Positions 26,001 through 38,887 of a DNA stretch of 64,000 nucleotides are shown here, piece by piece. The position numbers were made by a program, and so were the translations under genes. Under the pieces are notes generated by a model. The model was not told the origin of the DNA. It saw nothing but the letters and a program-made list of their open reading frames with translations, and made no database searches. Origin of the DNA: Osmia lignaria lignaria (lineage: Eukaryota; Arthropoda; Insecta; Hymenoptera; Megachilidae); NCBI RefSeq assembly GCF_051020975.1, contig NW_027478169.1:1178001-1242000 (forward strand). Direction: 5' to 3'. Within the stretch, counting starts at the first letter, position 1. Every line of letters starts with the position of its first letter.

Positions 26001-27583
26001 AAGAAATATCTCGAAATATGTCCGTCAGCCCCCTTCCCTTGAGATAAATCTGCAAATATCTCGGAAACGAAGCGAGCTATGGCAAAATGGTAAGAGACCT
26101 TTTTTGTAGAGAATTATGTTTCCTATAATTTATGTTCTATGATATTTTTTGATCAGAAGCCTAGTTTTCGAGATATATCGAGATATTTAAAGGTTCCGAA
26201 GCCGCACCAACATAATAGAGATTCAGAAACACCGTGGCCCCTTTCTTTGAGATAACTCTGCACTATTGCGACCTGCAAATGCCACTTCCAGCTTAGCTGT
26301 GCAGAAGAAGAACAACAAGAAGAAGAAATATCTCGAAATATGTCCGTCAGACCCCTTCCCTTGAGATAAATCTGCAAATATCTCGGAAACGAAGCGAGCT
26401 ATGGCAAAATGTTAAGAGACCTTTTTTGTAGAGAATTATGTTTCCTACAATTTACCTTGTATGATATTTTTGGATCAGAAGCGTAGTTTTCGAGATATAT
26501 CGAGATATTTAAAAGTTCCGAAGCCGCACCAACATAATAGAGATACAGAAACACCGTGGCCCCTTTCTTTGAGATAACTCTGCACTATTGCGACCTGCAA
26601 ATGCCACTTCGAGCTTAGCTGTGCAGATGAAGAACAACAAGAAGAAGAAATATCTCGAAATATGTCCGTCAGGCACCTTCCCTTGAGATAAATCTGCAAA
26701 TATCTCGGAAACGAAGCGAGCTATGGCAAAATGGTAAGAGACCTTTTTTGTAGAGAATTATGTTTCCTATAATTTATGTTCTATGATATTTTTTGATCAG
26801 AAGCCTAGTTTTCGAGATATATCGAGATATTTAAAGGTTCCGAAGCCGCACCAACATAATAGAGATTCAGAAACACCGTGGCCCCTTTCTTTGAGATAAC
26901 TCTGCACTATTGCGACCTGCAAATGCCACTTCCAGCTTAGCTGTGCAGAAGAAGAACAACAAGAAGAAGAAATATCTCGAAATATGTCCGTCAGGCACCT
27001 TCCCTTGAGATAAATCTGCAAATATCTCGGAAACGAAGCGAGCTATGGCAAAATGTTAGGAGACCTTTTTTGTAGAGAATTATGTTTCCTATAATTTATG
27101 TTCTGTGATATTTTTTGATCAGAAGCGTAGTTTTCGAGATATATCGAGATATTTAAAAGTTCCGAAGCCGCACCAACATAATAGAGATACAGAAACACCG
27201 TGGCCCCTTTCTTTGAGATAACTCTGCACTATTGCGAGCTGGAAATGCCACTTCCAGTTTAGCTGTGCAGAAGAAGAACAGCAAGAAGAAGAAATATCTC
27301 GAAATATGTCCGTCAGGACCCTTCCCTTGAGATAAATCTGCAAATATCCTGGAAACGAAGCGAGCTATGGCAAAATGTTAAGAGACCTTTTTTGTAGAGA
27401 ATTAAGTTTCCTACTTTTTATGTTCTATGATATTTTTTGATCAGATGCGTAGTTCTCGAGATATATCAAGATATTTAAAAGTTCCGAAGCCGCACCAACA
27501 TAATAGAGATACAGAAACACCGTGGCCCCTATCTTTGAGATAACTCTGCACTATTGCGAGCTGCAAATGCGACTTCGAGCTTA
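20001..27583 (+). repeat. Array region IV: mixed monomers without a clear long period
   Basis: Full-length 322-bp monomers of several classes are interleaved: a CTTCGAGC class, a CTGGAAATG class, and a GAAGCTGCACC class with GAGGTAC. Short local copies exist; for example about 26040-26350 recurs at about 26684-26994 with AAAATGGTAAG and GATTCAGAAAC. I see no long higher-order repeat and no unique sequence. Confidence 0.75.
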
Positions 27584-29030
27584 GCTGTGCAGAAGAAGAA
27601 CAACAAGAAGAAGAAATATCTCGAAATATGTCCGTCAGGCACCTTCCCTTGAGATAAATCTGCAAATATCTCGGAAACGAAGCGAGCTATGGCAAAATGT
27701 TAAGAGACCTTTTTTGTAGAGAATTAAGTTTCCTACTTTTTACCTTCTATGATATTTTTTGATCAGAAGCGTAGTTTTCGAGATATATCGAGATATTTAA
27801 AAGTTCCGAAGCCGCACCAACATAATAGAGATACAGAAACACCGTGGCCCCTTTCTTTGAGATAACTCTGCACTATTGCGACCTGCAAATGCCACTTCCA
27901 GCTTAGCTGTGCAGAAGAAGAACAACAAGAAGAAGAAATATCTCGAAATATGTCCGTCAGCCCCCTTCCCTTGAGATAAATCTGCAAATATCTCGGAAAC
28001 GAAGCGAGCTATGGCAAAATGTTAAGAGACCTTTTTTGTAGAGAATTAAGTTTGCTATAATTTATGTTCTATGATATTTTTTGATCAGAAGCCTAGTTTT
28101 CGAGATATATCGAGATATTTAAAGGTTCCGAAGCCGCACCAACATAATAGAGATTCAGAAACACCGTGGCCCCTTTCTTTGAGATAACTCTGCACTATTG
28201 CGACCTGCAAATGCCACTTCCAGCTTTGCTGTGCAGAAGAAGAACAACAAGAAGAAGAAATATCTCGAAATATGTCCGTCAGGCACCTTCCCTTGAGATA
28301 AATCTGCAAATATCTCGGAAACGAAGCGAGCTATGGCAAAATGTTAAGAGACCTTTTTTGTAGAGAATTAAGTTTCCTACTTTTTACCTTCTATGATATT
28401 TTTTGATCAGAAGCGTAGTTTTCGAGATATATCGAGATATTTAAAAGTTCCGAAGCCGCACCAACATAATAGAGATACAGAAACACCGTGGCCCCTTTCT
28501 TTGAGATAACTCTGCACTATTGCGACCTGCAAATGCCACTTCCAGCTTAGCTGTGCAGAAGAAGAACAACAAGAAGAAGAAATATCTCGAAATATGTCCG
28601 TCAGCCCCCTTCCCTTGAGATAAATCTGCAAATATCTCGGAAACGAAGCGAGCTATGGCAAAATGTTAAGAGACCTTTTTTGTAGAGAATTAAGTTTGCT
28701 ATAATTTATGTTCTATGATATTTTTTGATCAGAAGCCTAGTTTTCGAGATATATCGAGATATTTAAAGGTTCCGAAGCCGCACCAACATAATAGAGATTC
28801 AGAAACACCGTGGCCCCTTTCTTTGAGATAACTCTGCACTATTGCGACCTGCAAATGCCACTTCCAGCTTTGCTGTGCAGAAGAAGAACAACAAGAAGAA
28901 GAAATATCTCGAAATATGTCCGTCAGGCACCTTCCCTTGAGATAAATCTGCAAATATCTCGGAAACGAAGCGAGCTATGGCAAAATGTTAAGAGACCTTT
29001 TTTGTAGAGAATTAAGTTTCCTACTTTTTA
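27584..29030 (+). repeat. Dimer (644-bp) tandem repeat, 2.25 copies, apparently identical
   Basis: Copies run 27584-28227, 28228-28871 and 28872-29030 (partial). Markers are GTCAGCCCCC, TTTGCTATAAT, GATTCAGAAAC and CAGCTTTGCTG. I found no difference between copies, so this looks like one of the youngest expansions in the window. Loss of a plus-strand stop creates 65-codon ATG frames at 28166 and 28810; these are chance frames. Confidence 0.9.
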
Positions 29031-32000
29031 TGTTGTATGATATTTTTTGATCAGATGCGTAATTCTCGAGATATATCAAGATATTTAAAAGTTCCGAAGC
29101 CGCACCAACATAATAGAGATACAGAAACACCGTGGCCCCTTTCTTTGAGATAACTCTGCACTATTGCGAGCTGGAAATGCCACTTCCAGTTTAGCTGTGG
29201 AGAAGAAGAACAACAAGAAGAAGTAATATCTCGAAATATGTCCGTCAGGCCCCTTCCCTTGAGATAAATCTGCAAATATCTCGGAAACGAAGCGAGCTAT
29301 GGCAAAATGTTAGGAGACATTTTTTGTAGAGAATTATGTTTCCTATAATTTATGTTCTATGATATTTTTTGATCAGAAGCGTAGTTTTCGAGATATATCG
29401 AGATATTTAAAAGTTCCGAAGCCGCACCAACATAATACTGATACAGAAACACCGTGGCCCCTTTCTTTGAGATAACTCTGCACTATTGCGACCTGCAAAT
29501 GCCACTTCCAGCTTAGCTGTGCAGAAGAAGAACAACAAGAAGAAGAAATATCTCGAAATATGTCCGTCAGGCACCTTCCCTTGAGATAAATCTGCAAATA
29601 TCTCGGAAACGAAGCGAGCTATGGCAAAATGTTAAGAGACGTTTTTGGTAGAGAATTATGTTTCCTACAATTTATGTTCTATGATATTTTTTGATCAGAT
29701 GCGTAGTTCTCGAGATATATCAAGATATTTAAAAGTTCCGAAGCCGCACCAACATAATAGAGATACAGAAACACCGTGGCCCCTTTCTTTGAGATAACTC
29801 TGCACTATTGCGAGCTGCAAATGCCACTTCGAGCTTAGCTGTGCAGAAGAAGAACAACAAGAAGAAGAAATATCTCGAAATATGTCCGTCAGACCCCTTC
29901 CCTTGAGATAAATCTGCAAATATCTCGGAAATGAAGCGAGCTATGGCAAAATGTTAAGAGACCTTTTTTGTAGAGAATTATTTTTCCTACAATTTACCTT
30001 GTATGATATTTTTGGATCAGAAGCGTAGTTTTCGAGATATATCGAGATATTTAAAAGTTCCGAAGCCGCACCAACATAATAGAGATACAGAAACACCGTG
30101 GCCCCTTTCTTTGAGATAACTCTGCACTATTGCGACCTGCAAATGCCACTTCGAGCTTAGCTGTGCAGATGAAGAACAACAAGAAGAAGAAATATCTCGA
30201 AATATGTCCGTCAGGCACCTTCCCTTGAGATAAATCTGCAAATATCTCGGAAACGAAGCGAGCTATGGCAAAATGTTAAGAGACCTTTTTTGTAGAGAAT
30301 TAAGTTTCCTACTTTTTATGTTCTATGATATTTTTCGATCAGATGCGTAGTTCTCGAGATATATCAAGATATTTAAAAGTTCCGAAGCCGCACCAACATA
30401 ATAGAGATACAGAAACACCGTGGCCCCTTTCTTTGAGATAACTCTGCACTATTGCGAGCTGGAAATGCCACTTCCAGTTTAGCTGTGCAGAAGAAGAAGA
30501 ACAAGAAGAAGAAATATCCCGAAATATGTCCGTCAGGACCCTTCCCTTGAGATAAATCTGCAAATATCTCGGAAACGAAGCGAGCTATGGCAAAATATTA
30601 AGAGACCTTTTTTGTAGAGAATTATGTTTCCTACAATTTATGTTCTATGATATTTTTTGATCAGAAGCGTAGTTTTCGAGATATATCGAGATATTTAAAA
30701 GTTCCGAAGCCGCACCAACATAATAGAGATACAGAAACACCGTGGCCCCTTTCTTTGAGATAACTCTGCACTATTGCGACCTGCAAATGCCACTTCGAGC
30801 TTAGCTGTGCAGATGAGGAACAACAAGAAGAAGAAATATCTCGAAATATGTCCGTCAGGCACCTTCCCTTGAGATAAATCTGCAAATATCTCGGAAACGA
30901 AGCGAGCTATGGCAAAATGTTAAGAGACATTTTTTGTAGAAAATTAGGTTTCCTACTTTTTATGTTCTATGATATTTTTTGATCAGATGAGTAGTTCTCG
31001 AGATATATCAAGATATTTAAAAGTTCCGAAGCCGCACCAACATAATAGAGATACAGAAACACCGTGGCCCCTTTCTTTGAGATAACTCTGCACTATTGCG
31101 AGCTGGAAATGCCACTTCCAGTTTAGCTGTGCAGAAGAAGAACAACAAGAAGAAGAAATATCTCGAAATATGTCCGTCAGGACCCTTCCCTTGAGATAAA
31201 TCTGCAAATATCCCGGAAACGAAGCGAGCTATGGCAAAATGTTAAGAGACCTTTTTTGTAGAGAATTATGTTTCCTACAATTTATGTTCTATGATATTTT
31301 TTGATCAGATGCGTAGTTCTCGAGATATATCAAGATATTTAAAAGTTCCGAAGCTGCACCAACATAATAGAGGTACAGAAACACCGTGGCCTCTTTCTTT
31401 GAGATAACTCTGCACTATTGCGAGCTGCAAATGCCACTTCCAGCTTAGCTGTGCAGAAGAAGAACAACAAGAAGAAGAAATATCTCGAAATATGTCCGTC
31501 AGGCCCCTTCCCTTGAGATAAATCTGCAAATATCTCGGAAACGAATCGAGCTATGGCAAAATGTTAAGAGACCTTTTTTGTAGAGAATTAAGTTTCCTAC
31601 TTTTTATGGTCTATGATATTTTTTGATCAGATACGTAGTTCTCGAGATATATCAAGATATTTAAAAGTTCCGAAGCCGCACCAACATAATAGAGATACAG
31701 AAACACCGTGGCCCCTTTCTTTGAGATAACTCTGCACTAGTGCGAGCCGCAAATTCCACTTCCAGCTTAGCTGTGCAGAAGAAGAACAACAAGAAGAAGA
31801 AATATCTCGAAATATGTCTGTCAGGACCCTTCCCTTGAGATAAATCTGCAAATATCTCGGAAACGAAGCGAGCTATGGCAAAACGTTAAGAGACCTTTTT
31901 TGTAGAGAATTATGTTTCCTACAATTTATGTTCTATGATATTTTTTGATCAGAAACGTAGTTTTCGAGATATATCGAAATATTTAAAAGTTCCAAAGCCG

Positions 32001-33646
32001 CATCAACATAATAGAGATACAGAAACACCGTGGCCCCTTTCTTTGAGATAACTCTGCACTATTGCGAGCTGCAAATGCCACTTCCAGCTTAGCTGTGCAG
32101 AAGAAGAACAACAAGAAGAAGAAATATCTCGAAATATGTCCGTCAGACCCCTTCCCTTGAGATAAATCTGCAAATATCTCGGAAATGAAGCGAGCTATGG
32201 CAAAATGTTAAGAGACCTTTTTTGTAGAGAATTATTTTTCCTACAATTTACCTTGTATGATATTTTTGGATCAGAAGCGTAGTTTTCGAGATATATCGAG
32301 ATATTTAAAAGTTCCGAAGCCGCACCAACATAATAGAGATACAGAAACACCGTGGCCCCTTTCTTTGAGATAACTCTGCACTATTGCGACCTGCAAATGC
32401 CACTTCGAGCTTAGCTGTGCAGATGAAGAACAACAAGAAGAAGAAATATCTCGAAATATGTCCGTCAGGCACCTTCCCTTGAGATAAATCTGCAAATATC
32501 TCGGAAACGAAGCGAGCTATGGCAAAATGTTAAGAGACCTTTTTTGTAGAGAATTAAGTTTCCTACTTTTTATGTTCTATGATATTTTTCGATCAGATGC
32601 GTAGTTCTCGAGATATATCAAGATATTTAAAAGTTCCGAAGCCGCACCAACATAATAGAGATACAGAAACACCGTGGCCCCTTTCTTTGAGATAACTCTG
32701 CACTATTGCGAGCTGGAAATGCCACTTCCAGTTTAGCTGTGCAGAAGAAGAAGAACAAGAAGAAGAAATATCCCGAAATATGTCCGTCAGGACCCTTCCC
32801 TTGAGATAAATCTGCAAATATCTCGGAAACGAAGCGAGCTATGGCAAAATATTAAGAGACCTTTTTTGTAGAGAATTATGTTTCCTACAATTTATGTTCT
32901 ATGATATTTTTTGATCAGAAGCGTAGTTTTCGAGATATATCGAGATATTTAAAAGTTCCGAAGCCGCACCAACATAATAGAGATACAGAAACACCGTGGC
33001 CCCTTTCTTTGAGATAACTCTGCACTATTGCGACCTGCAAATGCCACTTCGAGCTTAGCTGTGCAGATGAGGAACAACAAGAAGAAGAAATATCTCGAAA
33101 TATGTCCGTCAGGCACCTTCCCTTGAGATAAATCTGCAAATATCTCGGAAACGAAGCGAGCTATGGCAAAATGTTAAGAGACATTTTTTGTAGAAAATTA
33201 GGTTTCCTACTTTTTATGTTCTATGATATTTTTTGATCAGATGAGTAGTTCTCGAGATATATCAAGATATTTAAAAGTTCCGAAGCCGCACCAACATAAT
33301 AGAGATACAGAAACACCGTGGCCCCTTTCTTTGAGATAACTCTGCACTATTGCGAGCTGGAAATGCCACTTCCAGTTTAGCTGTGCAGAAGAAGAACAAC
33401 AAGAAGAAGAAATATCTCGAAATATGTCCGTCAGGACCCTTCCCTTGAGATAAATCTGCAAATATCCCGGAAACGAAGCGAGCTATGGCAAAATGTTAAG
33501 AGACCTTTTTTGTAGAGAATTATGTTTCCTACAATTTATGTTCTATGATATTTTTTGATCAGATGCGTAGTTCTCGAGATATATCAAGATATTTAAAAGT
33601 TCCGAAGCTGCACCAACATAATAGAGGTACAGAAACACCGTGGCCT
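29031..33646 (+). repeat. Array region with a 7-monomer (2254-bp) duplication
   Basis: Bases 29832-31425 are repeated at 32086-33679, in the same order and with the same private variants: GGAAATGAAG, TTTTTGGATC, TTTTTCGATC, GCAGATGAGG, GACATTTTTTG, ATATCCCGG. The bases between the copies (31426-32085) include monomer 100. That monomer instead shares CCAAAGCCGCATC with monomer 80 near 25550, 6440 bp (20 units) away. Confidence 0.88.
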
Positions 33647-34767
33647 CTTTCTTTGAGATAACTCTGCACTATTGCGAGCCGCAAATGCCACTTCCAGCTT
33701 AGCTGTGCAGAAGAAGAACAACAAGAAGAAGAAATATCTAGAAATATGTCCGTCAGGCCCCTTCCCTTGAGATAAATCTGCAAATATCTCGGAAACGAAG
33801 CGAGCTATGGCAAAATGTTAAGAGACCTTATTTGTAGAGAATTAAGTTTCCTACTTTTTATGTTCTATGATATTTTTTGATCAGATGCGTAGTTCTCGAG
33901 ATATATCAAGATATTTAAAAGTTCCGAAGCCGCACCAACATAATAGAGATACAGAAACACCGTGGCCCCTTTCTTTGAGATAACTCTGCACTATTGCGAG
34001 CTGCAAATGCCACTTCGAGCTTAGCTGTGCAGAAGAAGAACAACAAGAAGAAGAAATATCTCGAAATATGTCCGTCAGTCCCCTTCCCTTGAGATAAATC
34101 TGCAAATATCTCGGAAACGAAGCGAGCTATGGCAAAATGTTAAGAGACCTTTTTTGTAGAGAATTATGTTTTCTACAATTTACGTTCTATGATATTTTTT
34201 GATCAGAAGCGTAGTTTTCGAGATATATCGAGATATTTAAAAGATCCGAAGCCGCACCAACATAATAGAGATACAGAAACACCGTGGCCCCTTTCTTTGA
34301 GATAACTCTGCACTATTGCGACCCGCAAATGCCACTTCCAGCTTAGCTGTGCAGAAGAAGAACAACAAGAAGAAGAAATATCTCGAAATATGTCCGTCAA
34401 GCCCTTTCCCTTGAGATAAATCTGCAAATATCTCGGAAACGAAGCGAACTCTGGCAAAATGTTAAGATACCTTTTTTGTAGAAAATTAAGTTTCCGACTT
34501 TTTATGTTCTATGATATTTTTTGATCAGATGCGTAGTTCTCGAGATATATCAAGATATTTAAAAGTTCCGAAGCCGCACCAACATAATAGAGATACAGAA
34601 ACACCGTGGCCCCATTCTTTGAGATAACTCTGCACTATTGCGCGCTGCAAATGCCAGTTCCAGCTTAGCTGTGCAGAAGAAGAACAACAAGAAGAAGAAA
34701 TATCTCGAAATATGTCCGTCAGACCCCTTCCCTTGAGATAAATCTGCAAATATCTCGGAAACGAAGC

Positions 34768-35088
34768 GAGCTATGGCAAAATGTTAAGAGACCTTTTTTG
34801 TAGAGAATTATGTTTCCTATAATTTACGTTCTATGATATTTTTTGATCAGAACCGTAGTTTTCGAGATATATCAAGATATTTAAAAGTTCCGAAGCCGCA
34901 CCAACATAATAGAGATACAGAAACACCGTGGCCCATTTCTTTGAGACAACTCTGCACTATTGCGACCTGCAAATGCCACTTCCAGCTTAGCTGTGCAGAA
35001 GAAGAACAACAAGAAGAAGAAATATCTCGAAATATGTCCGTCAGGCCCTTCCCTTGAGATAAATCAGCAAATATCTCGGAAACGAAGC
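34768..35088 (+). repeat. 321-bp monomer 109 (one C lost from the C run)
   Basis: AGGCCCTTCCC replaces AGGCCCCTTCCC near 35044. This shifts the minus-strand frame. Together with GAGACAAC replacing GAGATAAC it leaves a plus-strand ATG frame of 74 codons at 34833-35057. I regard that frame as fortuitous. Confidence 0.9.
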
Positions 35089-37342
35089 GAGCTATGGCAA
35101 AATGTTAAGAGACCTTATTTGTAGAGAATTAAGTTTCCTACTTTTTATGTTCTATGATATTTTTTGATCAGATGCGTAGTTCTCGAGATATATCAAGATA
35201 TTTAAAAGTTCCGAAGCCGCACCAACATAATAGAGATACAGAAACACCGTGGCGCCTTTCTTTGAGATAACTCTGCACTATTGCGACCTGCAAATGCCAC
35301 TTCCAGCTTAGCTGTGCAGAAGAACAACAACAAGAAGAAGAAATATCTCGAAATATGTCCGTCTGGCCCCTTCCCTTGAGATAAATCTGCAAATATCTCG
35401 GAAACGAAGCGAGCTATGGCAAAATGTTAAGAGACCTTTTTTGTAGAGAACTAAGTTTCCTACTTTTTATCTTCTATGATATTTCTTGATCAGATGCGTA
35501 GTTCTCGAGATATATCAAGATATTTAACAGTTCCGAAGCCGCACCAACATAATAGAGATACAGAAACACCGTGGCCCCTTTCTTTGAGATAACTCTGCAC
35601 TATCGCGAGCTGCAAATGCCACTTCCAGCTTAGCTGTGCAGAGGAAGAACAACAAGAAGAAGAAATATCTCCAAATATGTCCGTCAGGCCCGTTCCTTTG
35701 AGCTGAATCTGCAAATATTTCGAAAACGAAGCGAGCTATGGCAAAATATTAAGAGACGTTTTTTGTAGAGAATTATGTTGCCTACAATTTATGTTCTATG
35801 ATATTTTTTGATCAGAAGCGTAGTTTTCGAGATATATCGAGATATTTAAAGGTTCCGAAGCCGCACCAACATAATAGAGATACAGAAACACCGTGGCCCC
35901 TTTCTTTGAGATAACTCTGCACTATCGCGAGCTGCAAATGCCACTTCCAGCTTAGCTGTGCAGAGGAAGAACAACAAGAAGAAGAAATATCTCGAAATAT
36001 GTCCGTCAGGCCCGTTCCTTTGAGCTGAATCTGCAAATATCTCGAAAACGAAGCGAGCTATGGCAAAATGTTAAGAGACGTTTTTTGTAGAGGATTATGT
36101 AGCCTACAATTTATGTTCTATGATATTTTTTGATCAGAAGCATAGTTTTCGAGATATATCGAGATATTTAAAGGTTCCGAAGCCGCGCCAACATAATAGA
36201 GATACAGAAACACCGTGGCCCCTTTCTTTGAGATAACTCTGCACTATTGCGAGCCGCAAATGCCACTTCCAGCTTAGCTGTGCAGAAGAAGAACAACAAG
36301 AAGAAGAAATATCTAGAAATATGTCCGTCAGGCCCCTTCCCTTGAGATAAATCTGCAAATATCTCGGAAACGAAGCGAGCTATGGCAAAATGTTAAGAGA
36401 CCTTATTTGTAGAGAATTAAGTTTCCTACTTTTTATGTTCTATGATATTTTTTGATCAGATGCGTAGTTCTCGAGATATATCAAGATATTTAAAAGTTCC
36501 GAAGCCGCACCAACATAATAGAGATACAGAAACACCGTGGCCCCTTTCTTTGAGATAACTCTGCACTATTGCGAGCTGCAAATGCCACTTCGAGCTTAGC
36601 TGTGCAGAAGAAGAACAACAAGAAGAAGAAATATCTCGAAATATGTCCGTCAGTCCCCTTCCCTTGAGATAAATCTGCAAATATCTCGGAAACGAAGCGA
36701 GCTATGGCAAAATGTTAAGAGACCTTTTTTGTAGAGAATTATGTTTCCTACAATTTACGTTCTATGATATTTTTTGATCAGAAGCGTAGTTTTCGAGATA
36801 TATCGAGATATTTAAAAGATCCGAAGCCGCACCAACATAATAGAGATACAGAAACACCGTGGCCCCTTTCTTTGAGATAACTCTGCACTATTGCGACCCG
36901 CAAATGCCACTTCCAGCTTAGCTGTGCAGAAGAAGAACAACAAGAAGAAGAAATATCTCGAAATATGTCCGTCAAGCCCTTTCCCTTGAGATAAATCTGC
37001 AAATATCTCGGAAACGAAGCGAGCTCTGGCAAAATGTTAAGATACCTTTTTTGTAGAGAATTAAGTTTCCGACTTTTTATGTTCTATGATATTTTTTGAT
37101 CAGATGCGTAGTTCTCGAGATATATCAAGATATTTAAAAGTTCCGAAGCCGCACCAACATAATAGAGATACAGAAACACCGTGGCCCCATTCTTTGAGAT
37201 AACTCTGCACTATTGCGCGCTGCAAATGCCACTTCCAGCTTAGCTGTGCAGAAGAAGAACAACAAGAAGAAGAAATAACTCGAAATATGTCCGTCAGACC
37301 CCTTCCCTTGAGATAAATCTGCAAATATCTCGGAAACGAAGC

Positions 37343-37663
37343 GAGCTATGGCAAAATGTTAAGAGACCTTTTTTGTAGAGAATTATGTTTCCTATAATTT
37401 ACGTTCTATGATATTTTTTGATCAGAACCGTAGTTTTCGAGATATATCAAGATATTTAAAAGTTCCGAAGCCGCACCAACATAATAGAGATACAGAAACA
37501 CCGTGGCCCATTTCTTTGAGACAACTCTGCACTATTGCGACCTGCAAATGCCACTTCCAGCTTAGCTGTGCAGAAGAAGAACAACAAGAAGAAGAAATAT
37601 CACGAAATATGTCCGTCAGGCCCTTCCCTTGAGATAAATCAGCAAATATCTCGGAAACGAAGC
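37343..37663 (+). repeat. 321-bp monomer 117 (same 1-bp deletion)
   Basis: Copy of monomer 109 within the 2575-bp block duplication, with a private ATCACGAAAT change. The plus-strand frame at 37408-37632 is the same chance frame. Confidence 0.9.
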
Positions 37664-38887
37664 GAGCTATGGCAAAATGTTAAGAGACCTTATTTGTAGA
37701 GAATTAAGTTTCCTACTTTTTATGTTCTATGATATTTTTTGATCAGATGCGTAGTTCTCGAGATATATCAAGATATTTAAAAGTTCCGAAGCCGCACCAA
37801 CATAATAGAGATACAGAAACACCGTGGCGCCTTTCTTTGAGATAACTCTGCACTATTGCGACCTGCAAATGCCACTTCCAGCTTAGCTGTGCAGAAGAAG
37901 AACAACAAGAAGAAGAAATATCTCGAAATATGTCCGTCAGGCCCCTTCCCTTGAGATAAATCAGCAAATATCTCGGAAACGAAGCGAGCTATGGGAAAAT
38001 GTTAAGAGACCTTTTTTGTAGAGAATTATGTTTCCTACTTTTTAAGTTCTATGATATTTTTTGATCACACGCGTAGTTCTCGAGATATATCAAGATATTT
38101 AAAAGTTCCGAAGCCGCACCAACATAATAGAGATACAGGAACACCGTGGCCCCTTTCTTTGAGATAACTCTGCACTATCGCGAGCTGCAAATGCCACTTC
38201 CAGCTTAGCTGTGCAGAAGAACAACAACAAGAAGAAGAAATATCACGAAATATGTCCGTCAGGCCCTTCCCTTGAGATAAATCAGCAAATATCTCGGAAA
38301 CGAAGCGAGCTATGGCAAAATGTTAAGAGACCTTATTTGTAGAGAATTAAGTTTCCTACTTTTTATGTTCTATGATATTTTTTGATCAGATGCGTAGTTC
38401 TCGAGATATATCAAGATATTTAAAAGTTCCGAAGCCGCACCAACATAATAGAGATACAGAAACACCGTGGCGCCTTTCTTTGAGATAACTCTGCACTATT
38501 GCGACCTGCAAATGCCACTTCCAGCTTAGCTGTGCAGAAGAAGAACAACAAGAAGAAGAAATATCTCGAAATATGTCCGTCAGGCCCCTTCCCTTGAGAT
38601 AAATCAGCAAATATCTCGGAAACGAAGCGAGCTATGGGAAAATGTTAAGAGACCTTTTTTGTAGAGAATTATGTTTCCTACTTTTTAAGTTCTATGATAT
38701 TTTTTGATCACACGCGTAGTTCTCGAGATATATCAAGATATTTAAAAGTTCCGAAGCCGCACCAACATAATAGAGATACAGGAACACCGTGGCCCCTTTC
38801 TTTGAGATAACTCTGCACTATCGCGAGCTGCAAATGCCACTTCCAGCTTAGCTGTGCAGAAGAACAACAACAAGAAGAAGAAATATC
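37580..38887 (+). repeat. Dimer (643-bp) tandem duplication, about 2 copies
   Basis: Bases 37580-38222 recur from 38223 onward with GTGGCGCC, GATCACACGCG and ATCACGAAAT. The period is 643 rather than 644 bp because each copy contains one 1-bp deletion. It explains why monomers 117 and 119 both have 321 bp. Confidence 0.87.
37986..38306 (+). repeat. 321-bp monomer 119 (same 1-bp deletion on a different monomer body)
   Basis: The deleted C run and ATCACGAAAT match monomer 117, but the upstream part (GATCACACGCG, ACAGGAACACC) is of another class. It is a chimera made by the 643-bp duplication. Confidence 0.88.

Larger units (their letters stand above)
33647..37899 (+). repeat. 8-monomer block copy: 33647-35324 and 36222-37899
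   Basis: The offset is 2575 bp, eight units minus one base. Both copies carry TCAGTCCCC, ATCTAGAAAT, AAGCCCTTTCCC, GGCCCCATTC, AGAACCGTAG and the 1-bp deletion. Single-base differences occur, such as GAACTCTGG against GAGCTCTGG. The match ends where AGAACAACAAC faces AGAAGAACAAC. Confidence 0.88.

Noticed and set aside
26040..26994. Another dimer higher-order repeat near 26-27 kb
   Set aside because: Only about 310 bp match before class-specific differences appear on both sides, so I treat it as a local one-monomer copy and not as a repeat block.
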